Below, one piece after another: positions 29,473 through 39,972 of a stretch of 64,000 nt of DNA; the first letter of the stretch is position 1, and each line of letters opens with the position of its first letter. This stretch comes from CAVSWT01 sp963777515 (GTDB lineage Bacteria; Bacteroidota; Ignavibacteria; Ignavibacteriales; Ignavibacteriaceae): the NCBI GenBank assembly GCA_963777515.1, contig CAVZQU010000007.1, positions 813,003-877,002 of the forward strand, written 5' to 3'. The position numbers and the translations under genes are program-made. The notes beneath the pieces are model-generated. The model did not search any database, was not told the DNA's origin, and was given only the letters and a program-made list of their open reading frames with translations.

Positions 29473-31455
29473 TTAAGATCGTCTACTCCACATTTTATTT
29501 AATGTCTTCCCCAGAATTTCTAAATCAAGCCAAATATTCTGATTCTTCGCATAATAAATATTTAACTTCTCTGTTTCTTCATCATTTGAGTTTTCAAGAT
29601 ACCAAAAACCGGTCAAACCTCGTTTACCAAGAAAGAGGTTTCCATTTTTATTAATACTTTTAGGGCCTACAAAACTTACTCTACTTGAAAAAATTTTGGG
29701 TACATTTAGAACCAAATTTCTAAAATCATTATTCTTTTTGGTTACTTTAGCGATTAAATATATGAAAGGATAAATAAAAAACAAAACTAATGCAGCTAAT
29801 GAATAATCGAATAGACTCTTAATAAATCGAAGTACCGGGCTAGATATATTATAATTAATTTCAAAAAGCGGTATATCTTCAAGAATTGAAACAGAAGACT
29901 TTCCAACAAGGAAATCAAGGTTATTACCTATCAATTTAAATTCAACGTTTTCGTCCTGGCATGATGAAACAATTTTCATCATTTCATTATATGTAATTTC
30001 CTCGGAAGAAAAGATGACTTCGTCTATTTTCTTTTCTGAAATTATTTTCTTTATGCTTTCAATACTTCCTACGATTTCTATATCTTCAATTTTGCTTCCA
30101 ACTTCTTTGTGAGAGAATCCAATTAAGCCAATTATATTATGAAAGTCCTGGGCTTTTGCTTTTAACTTCATCGCTATTTGCACAGCAGGTTTATTTACGC
30201 CTACTATTAAAGCCCTTTTATTTAAGGTTGAATATTTATCAATTCCAACTTTAAAAAATAATTTCAAAATAACTCGCCACAAAGCAAGGATAACAAAGGC
30301 CAAAATAAAGGTTATAATAACAACAGCACGACTGTAAGCAAATTGTTTAAAGAAAAAAGTTCCGGAAGAAATTAGAAAGAAACTAATAATTAATGCACCA
30401 AAGGTTCTTAGCACCGAAAGAGAATCTCTTTTATATACTCTCACCAAACTTGAAATAACAACATGAATGAATGCAGGAAAGCTATAAATAAACAGATAAT
30501 GATTTTGATTAAATCCCAACCAGGTTGTATAATGTTTATATATATTTTCTGCTAGATAAATCGAAAGATCAAAAGTTATAAAATCGAGGAATGAAGCTAA
30601 AAGAATTAATTTTCTTCTTCCCAAGAACGCAATTAGTTCTCTCAAACCAATTGCAATACGTAAAATTATTTCTACTAAAATTGAGCTTGATAAATGTTTC
30701 TTAACAAACAGATGCATAGCATTATAAAATATTTTTGTTTCATCTAGACTGCTTCTTTTTGTACTCTCTCCTTTGTAATGTATTATTTGAGTTTCATGAA
30801 AGTAATAAACCTTTTTTCCATGTCTTTGCACTCTATAGCAAAAATCTAAATCCTCACCATACATGAAAAATTGTTCATCAAGGCCACCAATCTCTTCATA
30901 AATTTTTCTTGGAAACATCATAAAAGAGCCGGAGATTGCATCAACCTCATATGTCTTATCTTCGTCAAGATAGGTAAGATTATAACGTGCGAATAATTTG
31001 CTTTTTGGAAATATATTACTAAGCCCTGTTACCTTACAAAAAGAAGTCCAGGGCCCCGGGAAACTTCTTCTACATGCTAATTGTAAGGTACCGTCAGGAT
31101 TTAGAATTTTACAACCTGCAAGCCCGGCATCAGGAGTATCCTTAAAAAATGAAATCATCTTTTCAAAAGTATCTTCACGAACAATTGTATCAGGATTAAG
31201 CAAAAGCAGATATTCTCCTTTTGCTTCAGCTAATCCAATATTATTTGCTTTGCTAAACCCAAGGTTTTTTTTATTTGCAATTACTTTGACTTCAGGAAAT
31301 TTTTCTCTAATAAATTCAACACTGCCGTCATCGGAAGCATTATCAACAACAATAATTTCATAAGTAATATTTTGAACAGCTTTATGGATGGAGTGAATTA
31401 AATTTTGTAAAAATTCTTTTACATTGTAGTTAACTATGATTATGGAAAGGGTCAA
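29473..31455 (-). CDS. Glycosyltransferase family 2 fused to a degenerate sugar-transferase module
   Basis: 660 residues. Residues 1-240 are a GT2 domain (IIIVNYNVKEF, VVDNASDDGS, LLNPDT at 85-90, GEDLDF at 200-205). Several membrane helices follow (about 283-400), then a Rossmann CoA-binding-like domain (414-530, ALIVGVNKPAVQIA). The end is the C-terminal part of a bacterial sugar transferase (about 540-655, VSFVGPK, KRGLTGFWYLEN). The catalytic FRSM...D segment that normally lies between membrane helix and VGP is missing; only about 40 residues remain there. The GT2 part is probably active, and the rest may act as a regulatory or scaffolding module. Confidence 0.8.
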   Translation of the reverse strand: MTLSIIIVNYNVKEFLQNLIHSIHKAVQNITYEIIVVDNASDDGSVEFIREKFPEVKVIANKKNLGFSKANNIGLAEAKGEYLLLLNPDTIVREDTFEKMISFFKDTPDAGLAGCKILNPDGTLQLACRRSFPGPWTSFCKVTGLSNIFPKSKLFARYNLTYLDEDKTYEVDAISGSFMMFPRKIYEEIGGLDEQFFMYGEDLDFCYRVQRHGKKVYYFHETQIIHYKGESTKRSSLDETKIFYNAMHLFVKKHLSSSILVEIILRIAIGLRELIAFLGRRKLILLASFLDFITFDLSIYLAENIYKHYTTWLGFNQNHYLFIYSFPAFIHVVISSLVRVYKRDSLSVLRTFGALIISFFLISSGTFFFKQFAYSRAVVIITFILAFVILALWRVILKLFFKVGIDKYSTLNKRALIVGVNKPAVQIAMKLKAKAQDFHNIIGLIGFSHKEVGSKIEDIEIVGSIESIKKIISEKKIDEVIFSSEEITYNEMMKIVSSCQDENVEFKLIGNNLDFLVGKSSVSILEDIPLFEINYNISSPVLRFIKSLFDYSLAALVLFFIYPFIYLIAKVTKKNNDFRNLVLNVPKIFSSRVSFVGPKSINKNGNLFLGKRGLTGFWYLENSNDEETEKLNIYYAKNQNIWLDLEILGKTLNKMWSRRS

Positions 31456-31551
31456 TTTGATTTTCTTATTAATTAAAAATTCAAATTTCTAAAGTCAAAA
31501 AGTAAAATAAAGATTAAAATATGAACTCATTCTTTTTTACTCTTAATATTA

Positions 31552-32271
31552 CTAAAGCAATCCAAGAGTACTTCTAATCCGAAGCTTCCAAACCATAAGA
31601 ATTGCTTCACGCACAATCTTTTTTGACATCTTGGAAGTACCTGAAGTCCTGTCGATAAATATAATCGGGATTTCACCTATCCTGAAACCTTTTTTCCAGG
31701 CTTTAAAAGTCATTTCAATCTGGAATGCATAACCGTTTGAACTAATATTATCAAAATTTATTTTTTCAAGTACTTCTCTTCTAAAACATTTATAGCCGCC
31801 TGTAGTATCCTTAACCGGAAGGCCAGTAATAATTCTAGTATATAAATTAGCAAAATAACTTAACAGCAACCTTCTCATTGGCCAGTTAACAACATTTACT
31901 CCTGTTAAATATCTGCTGCCCAAAACAAGATCATTTATTTCAATTGCACTGAAGAAATTTTGAATTTCTTTAGGATCATGAGAATAATCAGCATCCATCT
32001 GGAAAATAAATTCGTAGTTATGCTGAAGAGCATATTTAAACCCTGCCACATAAGCAGTTCCTAGTCCCATTTTTTTTTGGCGTTTTAAAATTTTCACGCT
32101 ATCATTTTTATTACCAAACTCAATAACAAATTCCGCAGTACCATCGGGTGAGTTATCATCAACAATCAAAATATCCACATTAGAATGACGATTTAGGATA
32201 TCAGGAATTAATTTCTTCACATTATCCAGCTCGTTGTATGTAGGTATAATTATTAATGATTTAGGATTCAT
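31552..32271 (-). CDS. Polyprenol monophosphomannose synthase-like GT2
   Basis: 239 residues of the dolichol/polyprenol-phosphate mannosyltransferase type (DPM1-like). Motifs: IIPTYNELDNV (8-18), DDNSPDGTAE (38-47), the metal-binding QMDADYSHDP, and GGYKCFRREVL. There is no C-terminal membrane domain, so it is the short soluble form. It would charge a lipid carrier with mannose or a related hexose for use on the outer side of the inner membrane. It lies between two sugar-transferase genes on the same strand. Confidence 0.88.
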   Translation of the reverse strand: MNPKSLIIIPTYNELDNVKKLIPDILNRHSNVDILIVDDNSPDGTAEFVIEFGNKNDSVKILKRQKKMGLGTAYVAGFKYALQHNYEFIFQMDADYSHDPKEIQNFFSAIEINDLVLGSRYLTGVNVVNWPMRRLLLSYFANLYTRIITGLPVKDTTGGYKCFRREVLEKINFDNISSNGYAFQIEMTFKAWKKGFRIGEIPIIFIDRTSGTSKMSKKIVREAILMVWKLRIRSTLGLL

Positions 32272-32338
32272 TATACTTTGCTAAAAAATTAAAAATTGAA
32301 GATTAAAAATAGGATTAATCTTTAAGAAATCAACAAAT

Positions 32339-33742
32339 TTATTCGTAATGGCCTTTTCCGAACAATACAACAAAGACAGTTCTGAAAATTATTTTAAAGT
32401 CCATTCTTAATGACATGTTTTCGATATAAAAAAGATCATAACGGAGTTTGATTTTTACGTCCTCTATTGTTTCATCATATTTATGTTTTATTTGTGCCCA
32501 TCCTGTAATACCCGGACGAACTTTTAATCTCCTTTTGTAATATGGAATTTCTTCTGATAATTTCTCTACAAAAAATGGCCTTTCGGGACGAGGGCCAACT
32601 ATGCTCATTTCACCTTTAAATACATTGTACATTTGCGGTATTTCGTCAACACGGATTTTGCGAATAATTGCTCCAATTTTTGTTATTCTAGGATCATCTT
32701 TTTGTGACCAAACAGGACCCGTCAATTTTTCAGCATCAACTCTCATTGAACGAAATTTAACAATTTTAAAAGACTCTCCATTCATTCCACAGCGTTCTTG
32801 AGTAAAAAATATCGGGCCCTTATCTTCAAGCTTAATTGCAATGGCAGCAATAATACAAACCGGTAATGAAACAAGTAAGATCAAAAAAGAAATAAATAAA
32901 TCTAAAATTCTTTTTAATTTTTTTTCCCATTCAGGCATCAATTCCGGAACAATATCAATTAACGGGAAACCATAAATTTGAGATGTACGTGCCTGGCCGC
33001 TTAAAATTTCATAGAGGTCAGGAACAATTTTTAATCCTGATTTCTTTGTATCGCATTTAGCTACTAATTCCATTATAACATCTTCGTTACCTTTTTCTAA
33101 CGCAATAATAATTTCTTTAGGATCATATTTTAACTGCAATTCATCAATCTTATGAATTGTGCCAACCACGGGAATGTTTTCATAATTTTTATCTAAATTT
33201 TCTTCATTAGTTGTTATAAAGCCATTAACATCAAGCCCCAAAGCCTTGTAGCGTTTTATTTGATTGAAGACATCAAAAGCTTTTGGATTAAATCCGACAA
33301 TTAAAGCATTTTTTCTCCCAATACCATTGATAAGAAGCTTTCTTTGAAAACTGCGAATAAATAATCTTCCGATTCCAACAAAGAAGAGAAGCAAAGCCCA
33401 ATAAATAAAAATTAAAATTCTATTTGATGAAGCAACACCTTCAATGTAATCGGAAATAAAAATGATAAAGAACAAAATAAAAATGCCGACAAAAGTTGCT
33501 TTAAATAGAGTAGAAATTTCATCAAAGCGTGAAGCAGCAAACCAGGTTCGATACATTCCAACAAAAGTGAAAATCAATACCCAAAATAAATAAATTGCGA
33601 TCAGAGGTGGATAAAATAGTGGAGTTGATAATATTTGAAACCAGCCTGTTTCAGTTCTTAAATAAAAGTAAACAACTAAGGCTAGGTTGATGGATATGAA
33701 ATCAACTGAGAGGACTAAAATTTTTTCTGTAGTTTTATTCAA
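32339..33742 (-). CDS. Undecaprenyl-phosphate sugar phosphotransferase (WcaJ/WbaP-like)
   Basis: 467 residues. Four to five membrane helices (about 8-130) are followed by a Rossmann CoA-binding-like domain (146-260) and the catalytic bacterial sugar-transferase domain (275-467). The key motifs are present: KFRSM (329-333) with Asp336, VDEIPQ (365-370), VGPRPER (382-388) and RPGITGWAQI. It transfers a sugar-1-phosphate to undecaprenyl phosphate, the first step of repeat-unit assembly for the polysaccharide made by the genes downstream. The gene is complete, unlike the related module in the 660-residue fusion next door. Confidence 0.92.
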   Translation of the reverse strand: MNKTTEKILVLSVDFISINLALVVYFYLRTETGWFQILSTPLFYPPLIAIYLFWVLIFTFVGMYRTWFAASRFDEISTLFKATFVGIFILFFIIFISDYIEGVASSNRILIFIYWALLLFFVGIGRLFIRSFQRKLLINGIGRKNALIVGFNPKAFDVFNQIKRYKALGLDVNGFITTNEENLDKNYENIPVVGTIHKIDELQLKYDPKEIIIALEKGNEDVIMELVAKCDTKKSGLKIVPDLYEILSGQARTSQIYGFPLIDIVPELMPEWEKKLKRILDLFISFLILLVSLPVCIIAAIAIKLEDKGPIFFTQERCGMNGESFKIVKFRSMRVDAEKLTGPVWSQKDDPRITKIGAIIRKIRVDEIPQMYNVFKGEMSIVGPRPERPFFVEKLSEEIPYYKRRLKVRPGITGWAQIKHKYDETIEDVKIKLRYDLFYIENMSLRMDFKIIFRTVFVVLFGKGHYE

Positions 33743-33900
33743 TTTATTAGAAATAATTAATTTTTACGAAGATTATTTTCATAATAGAATTTTTGGAATT
33801 TTGTTTCTTTTTATAGTTATTTAATTCATATTTTATTTTGATTAACAAAATAAATTATTTCTATTTTTAGAATATTAAATAGGTATAAAAATAATATAAT

Positions 33901-35100
33901 TCATCCTCGAGATAAAAAAGTATTTAATGAATTATTTACTATTTCATATGTTCTATTTGATTCAATATTTTCAACATAGTAATTTCTAATATGGGTACTA
34001 ATTTTTGCATCTTTCGATAATAAGTTATTATGAATGACTATGGCTTCATTATTAGAAATAGGAAAAAATAGAGTTTTAATACAATTTTTATAAAATGAAA
34101 TTGTATTGCAATTTATTGCACATAAGTGTGCAGGTAATGAATCAACAGTGAAAGCAACTTTTGCATATTTACTGAGGATAAAAAATTCATCAATAGATAA
34201 TTTTTTTACTGCATCAACAATACGTGTGTTTGAATGCTCAATATCTGATTTAATTAATTCGATTAATTCTAAACTTGTTGATGATGTTCCACATACAATT
34301 ATATATAAATTTGAATAGTCTAATATTATCCTTACTATATCGAGCCAAAATTTTTTACTAACAGTTCGCTTCTTTATATAATCTTTCGCACTCTCGGGAT
34401 GAAGAATAACAAATGATTTATTAAAATAAGTTGATAATGAATGTTGATTAAAAGACGTATCATTAGAAAGTATAAAATATGGTTTAATTGTTTCTAGTTT
34501 TAGATATATATTAATTTTTTCTAATTCTAACAATAAAGCATCTAGAGTATGATAATTTATTTTAGTTGGTAGTAATACTTCGTCAGTTAAAAATGAGCCG
34601 AATCCCCCCGAACCGAATCCAATTCTTCTTTTTATTTTTCCTCTATAACATAAAATATTACCATTAGGATGAGATATTTTCCCCGCGATAGAAAGATCAT
34701 ATTTTTCTTCAATAATAGTATTCAATGCAGATTTATGCGATTTTCTATGATTTTTTATTTTCGACAAAAAGGATATTTTATTTTTATTCATTCTGAAATG
34801 ATCAAAAAAGAATGTTTTCCGAATATAGGGATTATTTTTAAATATCGGGTTACACCATTCACTTGTAAGGACATCAATATATACTTCAGGATACTTGGAA
34901 TGAATAAACGGAAATAAATAGGAAAGAATTAAAGCATCTCCCAAATGTCCAAGGGAAACAAATAAAATTTTTTGGGGTTTTATAAATGACTCTAGGGAAC
35001 TTTTTTTAATAAAAAATTTCAGGAAAACATCTATGAAAAAATCTATTGTATATTGTAATAATCTTTTCCAAATAATATCGGTAGTATACTGATGCTTCAT
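33901..35100 (-). CDS. Glycosyltransferase family 9-like protein
   Basis: 399 residues resembling heptosyltransferases: ILFVSLGHLGDALILSYLFP near residue 44, then a C-terminal half with FVILHPESAKDYIKKRTVSK and VAFTVDSLPAHLCAINCNT (about 300-325), which matches the GT9 'DS-P-H' signature. The N-terminal ~40 residues are an extra basic, hydrophobic extension. Base use is more AT-rich than in the housekeeping genes. Acceptor and sugar are unknown. Its 30-base gap to the GT2 gene upstream suggests cotranscription. Confidence 0.75.
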   Translation of the reverse strand: MKHQYTTDIIWKRLLQYTIDFFIDVFLKFFIKKSSLESFIKPQKILFVSLGHLGDALILSYLFPFIHSKYPEVYIDVLTSEWCNPIFKNNPYIRKTFFFDHFRMNKNKISFLSKIKNHRKSHKSALNTIIEEKYDLSIAGKISHPNGNILCYRGKIKRRIGFGSGGFGSFLTDEVLLPTKINYHTLDALLLELEKINIYLKLETIKPYFILSNDTSFNQHSLSTYFNKSFVILHPESAKDYIKKRTVSKKFWLDIVRIILDYSNLYIIVCGTSSTSLELIELIKSDIEHSNTRIVDAVKKLSIDEFFILSKYAKVAFTVDSLPAHLCAINCNTISFYKNCIKTLFFPISNNEAIVIHNNLLSKDAKISTHIRNYYVENIESNRTYEIVNNSLNTFLSRG

Positions 35101-35129
35101 CTGAAATTATAATTTTCCTCCCATAATTT

Positions 35130-36056
35130 TCATTTAATTATAAAATTTCTAACTGTTTTACCCATATTATTATGTTTAAATTCCTTAATTGCTAATAAAA
35201 CTGCATGAACATTCTTGTATTTCCCCCAAATAATCCATATAAAGCTTTTTAATGACATTGTTGCATAGATATAACATGTAGTTAAAAATGAAAATTTTTC
35301 TAGATTTTTTTTTGCAAAATATAGTCTATTTCTAGTTTCATAGTAAAGAGGGAGAGTTGAAACTAATTTTGAAGTAGACCCCTTAACCTTATGATAAATT
35401 TTTGAATCAGGTTCAACACAAATTTTATATCCATTTTTTTTTACCCTAAAGCAAAAATCAGTATCTTCATCATATAAAAAATAATTTTCATCAAAAAAAC
35501 CAACCTTTTGAAAGACCTCCTTTTTTACTAACATACAACACCCAGAAACAAATTCAAAAGATCCATTTCTTTTATTTATTTTATTAAAATTCTTACTAGA
35601 ATAGGAAACCCCAGATCCCCTGATTTTACTAATCTTTCCACCAGTACTCCAAATTTTACTTGGTTGGTTAAAGAAATATATTTGAGGAGCACTAATTCCA
35701 ATAGTATTATCAGTCCCAAATTTTCTAACTAATTTTTCCAAAAAATATTCATCTACAGTAGTGTCGTTGTTTAATAATAAAACAAAATCACCATCATTTT
35801 CTAAGAGATATTTTATACCTAAATTATTACCTCCAGCATAACCTAAGTTCTCATGAGATTTTAGAATCTCAAAATCATTATTACATTTAGATTTTAGTTT
35901 TTCAACATCATTGTTAGTAGAATTATTATCGATAATAGTTATTGAATAATTATTGTATGAAATATTTTTTAATGATCTCAACAGTTCTGAAGTGTCTTCA
36001 TATCCATTCCAATTTAAAATAATGATATTTATTTTTGGCTCTAATTTTAAATTCAT
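35130..36056 (-). CDS. Glycosyltransferase family 2
   Basis: 308 residues of the GT2 rhamnosyltransferase-like group: IIILNWNGYEDTSELLRSL (10-28), DNNSTNND, LLLNNDTTVDEYFLEKL with the metal-binding NND, and LYDEDTDFCFRVKK near residue 195. It lacks large membrane parts. It would add one sugar to the growing repeat unit. It is the first minus-strand gene beside a divergent intergenic region at 36.1-36.5 kb. Confidence 0.88.
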   Translation of the reverse strand: MNLKLEPKINIIILNWNGYEDTSELLRSLKNISYNNYSITIIDNNSTNNDVEKLKSKCNNDFEILKSHENLGYAGGNNLGIKYLLENDGDFVLLLNNDTTVDEYFLEKLVRKFGTDNTIGISAPQIYFFNQPSKIWSTGGKISKIRGSGVSYSSKNFNKINKRNGSFEFVSGCCMLVKKEVFQKVGFFDENYFLYDEDTDFCFRVKKNGYKICVEPDSKIYHKVKGSTSKLVSTLPLYYETRNRLYFAKKNLEKFSFLTTCYIYATMSLKSFIWIIWGKYKNVHAVLLAIKEFKHNNMGKTVRNFIIK

Positions 36057-36530
36057 TCAATTTTTAAGAATTAGTTAAATATTTTGTTATCCACTAAAAT
36101 AAATTAAAATTTGTATCAACTTTCAAGGTAAGTAAAAAATATTGCAGTCGTATCTATAAAAATCAAAAAATTATTACGGAAAAATAGTGAAAAAACAGTT
36201 TAATTGCATAGACTCAATAATTATATCTACCAAGTATAATAGTTATAATTAGAAAAATTTAACTTAAAAAATAATGTTACATTAAATATATTTTACTCCT
36301 TTTGTATTTCTGTCTTTTTCAAAATATTGGCTTAATTGTAACAGCTATTTTATAAAATAGTTTAATTCCATTTTTATTGGAGATTGGACAAATGGTTTGA
36401 TATAAATTATTACGCTGAAGCGATTAAAATTAACAAATTCTTGATTTAAAAGATTTAAAACATTGGGATAAAATTTCTTTTTTTAATAAGTTAAATATTT
36501 GAATAATATTTTATATTAAGATAGTAAAGA
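36057..36530. other. Divergent intergenic region between GT2 and plus-strand GT4
   Basis: About 470 very AT-rich bases separating a minus-strand and a plus-strand glycosyltransferase gene. Promoters in both directions are expected here, but TATAAT-like strings occur so often by chance that I cannot name one. No coding sequence, RNA gene or strong hairpin was seen. Confidence 0.4.
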
Positions 36531-37665
36531 ATGAAAATTTTATTAGTTATTACTAAATCTGAAATAGGCGGCGCTCAGACTTTTGTACTAAATATTGCTA
36601 GAGCACTAAATAAAATAGGATATAATGTTGAAGTAGCGGCTGGAGCTGGGGATTATCTGTTGGAAGAATTAAAAAAGAATAATATAACTTTTCATTATTT
36701 GAATTCTTTAAAAAGAGACTTCAGTATAATTAGTTCAATTAATTTTATTTTTTCTTTACGCAAATTATTAAATTTTAAACAAATATGATGTAATACATCT
36801 TAATAGTTCCAATACACTAATTGGTGTAATTTCAACTCTTTTTCTGAAAATTAAACCTAAAATTGTATTTACATTTCATGGCTTGTCTTTCTTAGATGAA
36901 AATTTTAATACCAGTTTTTTAATCAAGCCTTTTGCAAAATTTTATTTTCATTTCTTTTTAAAACTAGTTGATGGGCCGATTTTCGTTAGTAAACTTAATT
37001 ACAGTGTTTCTAAAAAAGCTAACATTATTAGCCAAGGAAAGGTTATATATAACGGTTTAGATGAAAATGAATTAAATTATTTAAGTAGAGATGAAGCGCG
37101 TAACTTCTTTAAGTTTAAGTACAATATTGATATTAATGGAAACTTTCTTATTGGATCAATCGGTAGACTCGCATATCAAAAAAATTATGAATTCTTGATA
37201 CATAACTTTTCATTAATTAATGAAAAAGTCCCAGACATTAAAATTGTAATTATTGGAGATGGTCCTTATTACAACAAGTTGATTAAAAGAATTATTAAAC
37301 TCGGAATACAAAATAATTTTTTCCTAGTTGGTGCTATTAAAGATTCTTATAAATATTTAAAAGCATTTGATATATTTACACTTCCCTCAAGGTATGAAGG
37401 ACTTTCGATTAGTTTAATTGAAGCAATCTTTTCGGGCATCCCAATTTTAGCTTCAGATGTGGGGGGAAACTCTGAGATTGTTAATGGTGAGCAAGTATAC
37501 AAGTTAAATGATATTGATGATTATATTAGTAAATTATTATTAATTAAAGAAAATCCTAAGAAATATAGTAGTCGTAATTGTAATATAAAATCAAATTTTT
37601 TATTAGAAAAAATGATTAATGACTACAAAAGATTATATGAAGAGCTAATATCGACAAGTATTTAA
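36531..37665 (+). CDS. Glycosyltransferase family 4 (frameshifted)
   Basis: The only plus-strand gene of the polysaccharide locus. The first frame (MKILLVITKSEIGGAQTFVL, a typical GT4 start) breaks after LLNFKQ. The next frame continues YDVIHLNSSNTLIGVIST and holds the donor domain: FLIGSIGRLAYQKNYEFLI, IIGDGPYYNKL, LPSRYEGLSISLIEA (the E-x7-E region) and ILASDVGGNSEIV. One extra A at 36780-36784 explains the shift. Joined, it is about 377 residues, a normal GT4. The sugar it transfers cannot be told from sequence alone. Confidence 0.85.
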
Positions 37666-37756
37666 TTTGTAGCTTTTCACAAAAAACTTTACACGAATAA
37701 ACTAATTTAAACTCTCATTGCCTAAAATGATGTTTGAAATCGTGTTAAGTAAGACT

Positions 37757-38624
37757 TTAATTATTTTTCTTGTATTCAAAGTAAATATGATATCCTAATC
37801 CAAACGGACTAAATATAGGGGAAAAAATTCTAAGACTTATTTTTAATGGAGCAATAACAAACCATTTCATAAAAATTGAATTATTTAATTTTTCTAAGAA
37901 AGACTATTCATCTTTTTTTGCCCTTAATACACGAAATACTTTTGTGTAAATATTTTTTTTTAGTCCTAAAGAAGTTTAGAATGTATTCAAACTGTTAAAA
38001 GTAAAATAACAAACATGTGAAGGAGGCCAAATTGCAGGATCTTTTTCACCACGTATTTTTCGATTAACTGAATTCCAATTTGGAGTATCCCCAATTAGAA
38101 CACCTCCAGGATTTAATTTTAATATAAGAGCCGACATTAATTCTCTTTAGTTATATTCCAGTAGATGTTCAATAACATCAAACATTGTTATAATATCGTA
38201 TGTACCATTAATTTCATCTAGCTCACTATAGAGATTTATTTTTAAATTATTTGATGCAAACTCTCATAATTTAATAGATGGCTCAATTCCAAAAGCGTTA
38301 AATCCTAATTCATTAGCTGCTTTCACTTAATATCCCGCACCAGCACCAAAATCGAGTAAGGATTTATTCTTATTACAGTATTTATTAAATGTATAAATAA
38401 AATTTTTTTGCTGTTTTAATTTGCTCACTAATATTTATATCATTTACTAAATAATCTCCATAGTTTGAGTAATCCATTTTGTTGTCCGAATTCATCGGGC
38501 GCGCAATTACAACACCACAATTACCGCAGCTAACAAAATTATGATTATCAACAGGCTTACCTAAAAACTCATCATCAAACATCTCAGAACCGCAAATAAA
38601 ACACGAATAATTATTTTCAATCAT
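37757..38624 (-). pseudogene. Decayed class I SAM-dependent methyltransferase
   Basis: The first 75 codons read well: a zinc-ribbon-like start with CFICGSEMF and SCGNCGVVIARP. After that the frame shifts at a poly-A run near 38400 and continues as SLLDFGAGAGY (SAM motif I), MFDVIEHLLEY, LNPGGVLIGDTPNWNSVN and a C-terminal membrane-like segment ending FEYKKNN. Five stops interrupt this second frame (after GAGAGY, near IKL, after LEYN, after NTF and after KKDE). Sugar or lipid methyltransferases of this type often sit in O-antigen loci. The several stops go beyond the single-base slips of the neighbouring genes and point to true decay. Confidence 0.8.
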
Positions 38625-38739
38625 CTTATCTTCCTACTTTAACTGCACTTTATATTTTTTATTCTATTATATTAGTAAAATGTTGCCATCTTGTCCGTAC
38701 CGTTTTTATAGACAAATGCATTTTTATTTACGTTTATTA

Positions 38740-39948
38740 TTATTCTAAACATTTATAATGGCAAAATTCACCAGTCATACCGCCACTATTGCTTTCATAT
38801 ACAATGAGACCAACATTCTTAGCAATAACGACATTAACTACGTGCACATCATGAAAATAATCATTATTGATAGCGATAGTGTCGTTAGAATTAGCTGAAA
38901 AATATCTATCAAATGTAATTTTATGACCAAAATATTCATATTTGTCGCTCTTACTATCCAAATTAAGTGTTATTTTATGATTATTTGATTCTTCAATTGT
39001 AAAGTAACTTGTATCGGCTTTTACACGTGTTGTGTCAGAACTCCAATCCCAATTACCTAAACTATCGATTGTAATACCGACATGATAAAAAAAACCGGAA
39101 AATATTCTTTGAATTTTTGAAATTCGTGAGCTATCTGTGTTGACAATTGAGTTTACTTTCCAAATAGCATTTCCTGTCCAGTAAGTTCCAGTCCCAGAAC
39201 TTGACGTTTTATCACCTTGATCGACTTCCCAGTTCGAAGCATCACCAATTGATAATTCTGGAAAATAATCTGAAGAATCTATACTTTTCAATAAAAAACT
39301 AACTTCATATGAAATAGAATCTAAATTTGTATTAAATGATATTGTTGTATCTTTTGATATAAACCCTTGTTTGGAAATATTTAAAGTCATTATATTATTA
39401 ATTCTATTTAAGTTTGTGAATTGGATAGTGAACTTACCGTTACCATCAGAAACAGACTCAACAGTTGAATCAGAATAATTGCAAACTATCAAGGCTTGAG
39501 CAGAATATTCAATCTTATCGTTTTTAGGTTCAAATATCTGTCCTTCAATCTTTATTAACTTTTTGATACTTTTCAATAAAAAACTAACCTCATATGAAAT
39601 AGAATCTAGATTTGCATTATTAAATGATATTGCTGTATCCATTGTTGAGAAACCTTGTTTGGAAATTTTAAAATACATTATACTATCGGTTTTATTCAAG
39701 TTTGTGAATTGTACAGTAAACTTACCAGTACTATCAGAAATAGACTCCATAGTTGAATCAGAATAATTGCAAACAATCACGGCTTGATTCGAATATTCAA
39801 TTTTATCATCTTTTTGTTCAAATATTTGTCCTTCAATCTTAATTGATTTTTTTGAATGCAATTCTTTTTCATTAATATTTTTAGGTTCATCAATACTTTC
39901 ACAACCGACTAGTGACACAATAAAAAATAATATTGTTAAATATTTCAT
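38740..39948 (-). CDS. Lipoprotein with duplicated carboxypeptidase-regulatory-like domain
   Basis: 402 residues with a lipoprotein signal (LTILFFIVSLVGC, lipobox LVGC). Two near-identical beta-sandwich units of about 95 residues follow (roughly 38-130 and 133-227). Both contain IKIEGQIFE, VIVCNYSDST or LIVCNYSDST, and SISYEVSFLLKSI. The C-terminal 170 residues (from DYFPELSIGDASNWEVDQGD) are unlike anything I recognise. The two units are also alike at DNA level (39240-39550 and 39555-39850), indicating a fairly recent internal duplication. Function unknown; probably on the outer membrane or periplasmic face. Confidence 0.75.
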   Translation of the reverse strand: MKYLTILFFIVSLVGCESIDEPKNINEKELHSKKSIKIEGQIFEQKDDKIEYSNQAVIVCNYSDSTMESISDSTGKFTVQFTNLNKTDSIMYFKISKQGFSTMDTAISFNNANLDSISYEVSFLLKSIKKLIKIEGQIFEPKNDKIEYSAQALIVCNYSDSTVESVSDGNGKFTIQFTNLNRINNIMTLNISKQGFISKDTTISFNTNLDSISYEVSFLLKSIDSSDYFPELSIGDASNWEVDQGDKTSSSGTGTYWTGNAIWKVNSIVNTDSSRISKIQRIFSGFFYHVGITIDSLGNWDWSSDTTRVKADTSYFTIEESNNHKITLNLDSKSDKYEYFGHKITFDRYFSANSNDTIAINNDYFHDVHVVNVVIAKNVGLIVYESNSGGMTGEFCHYKCLE

Positions 39949-39972
39949 ATAATCTCCTATTGTTTATACTAT

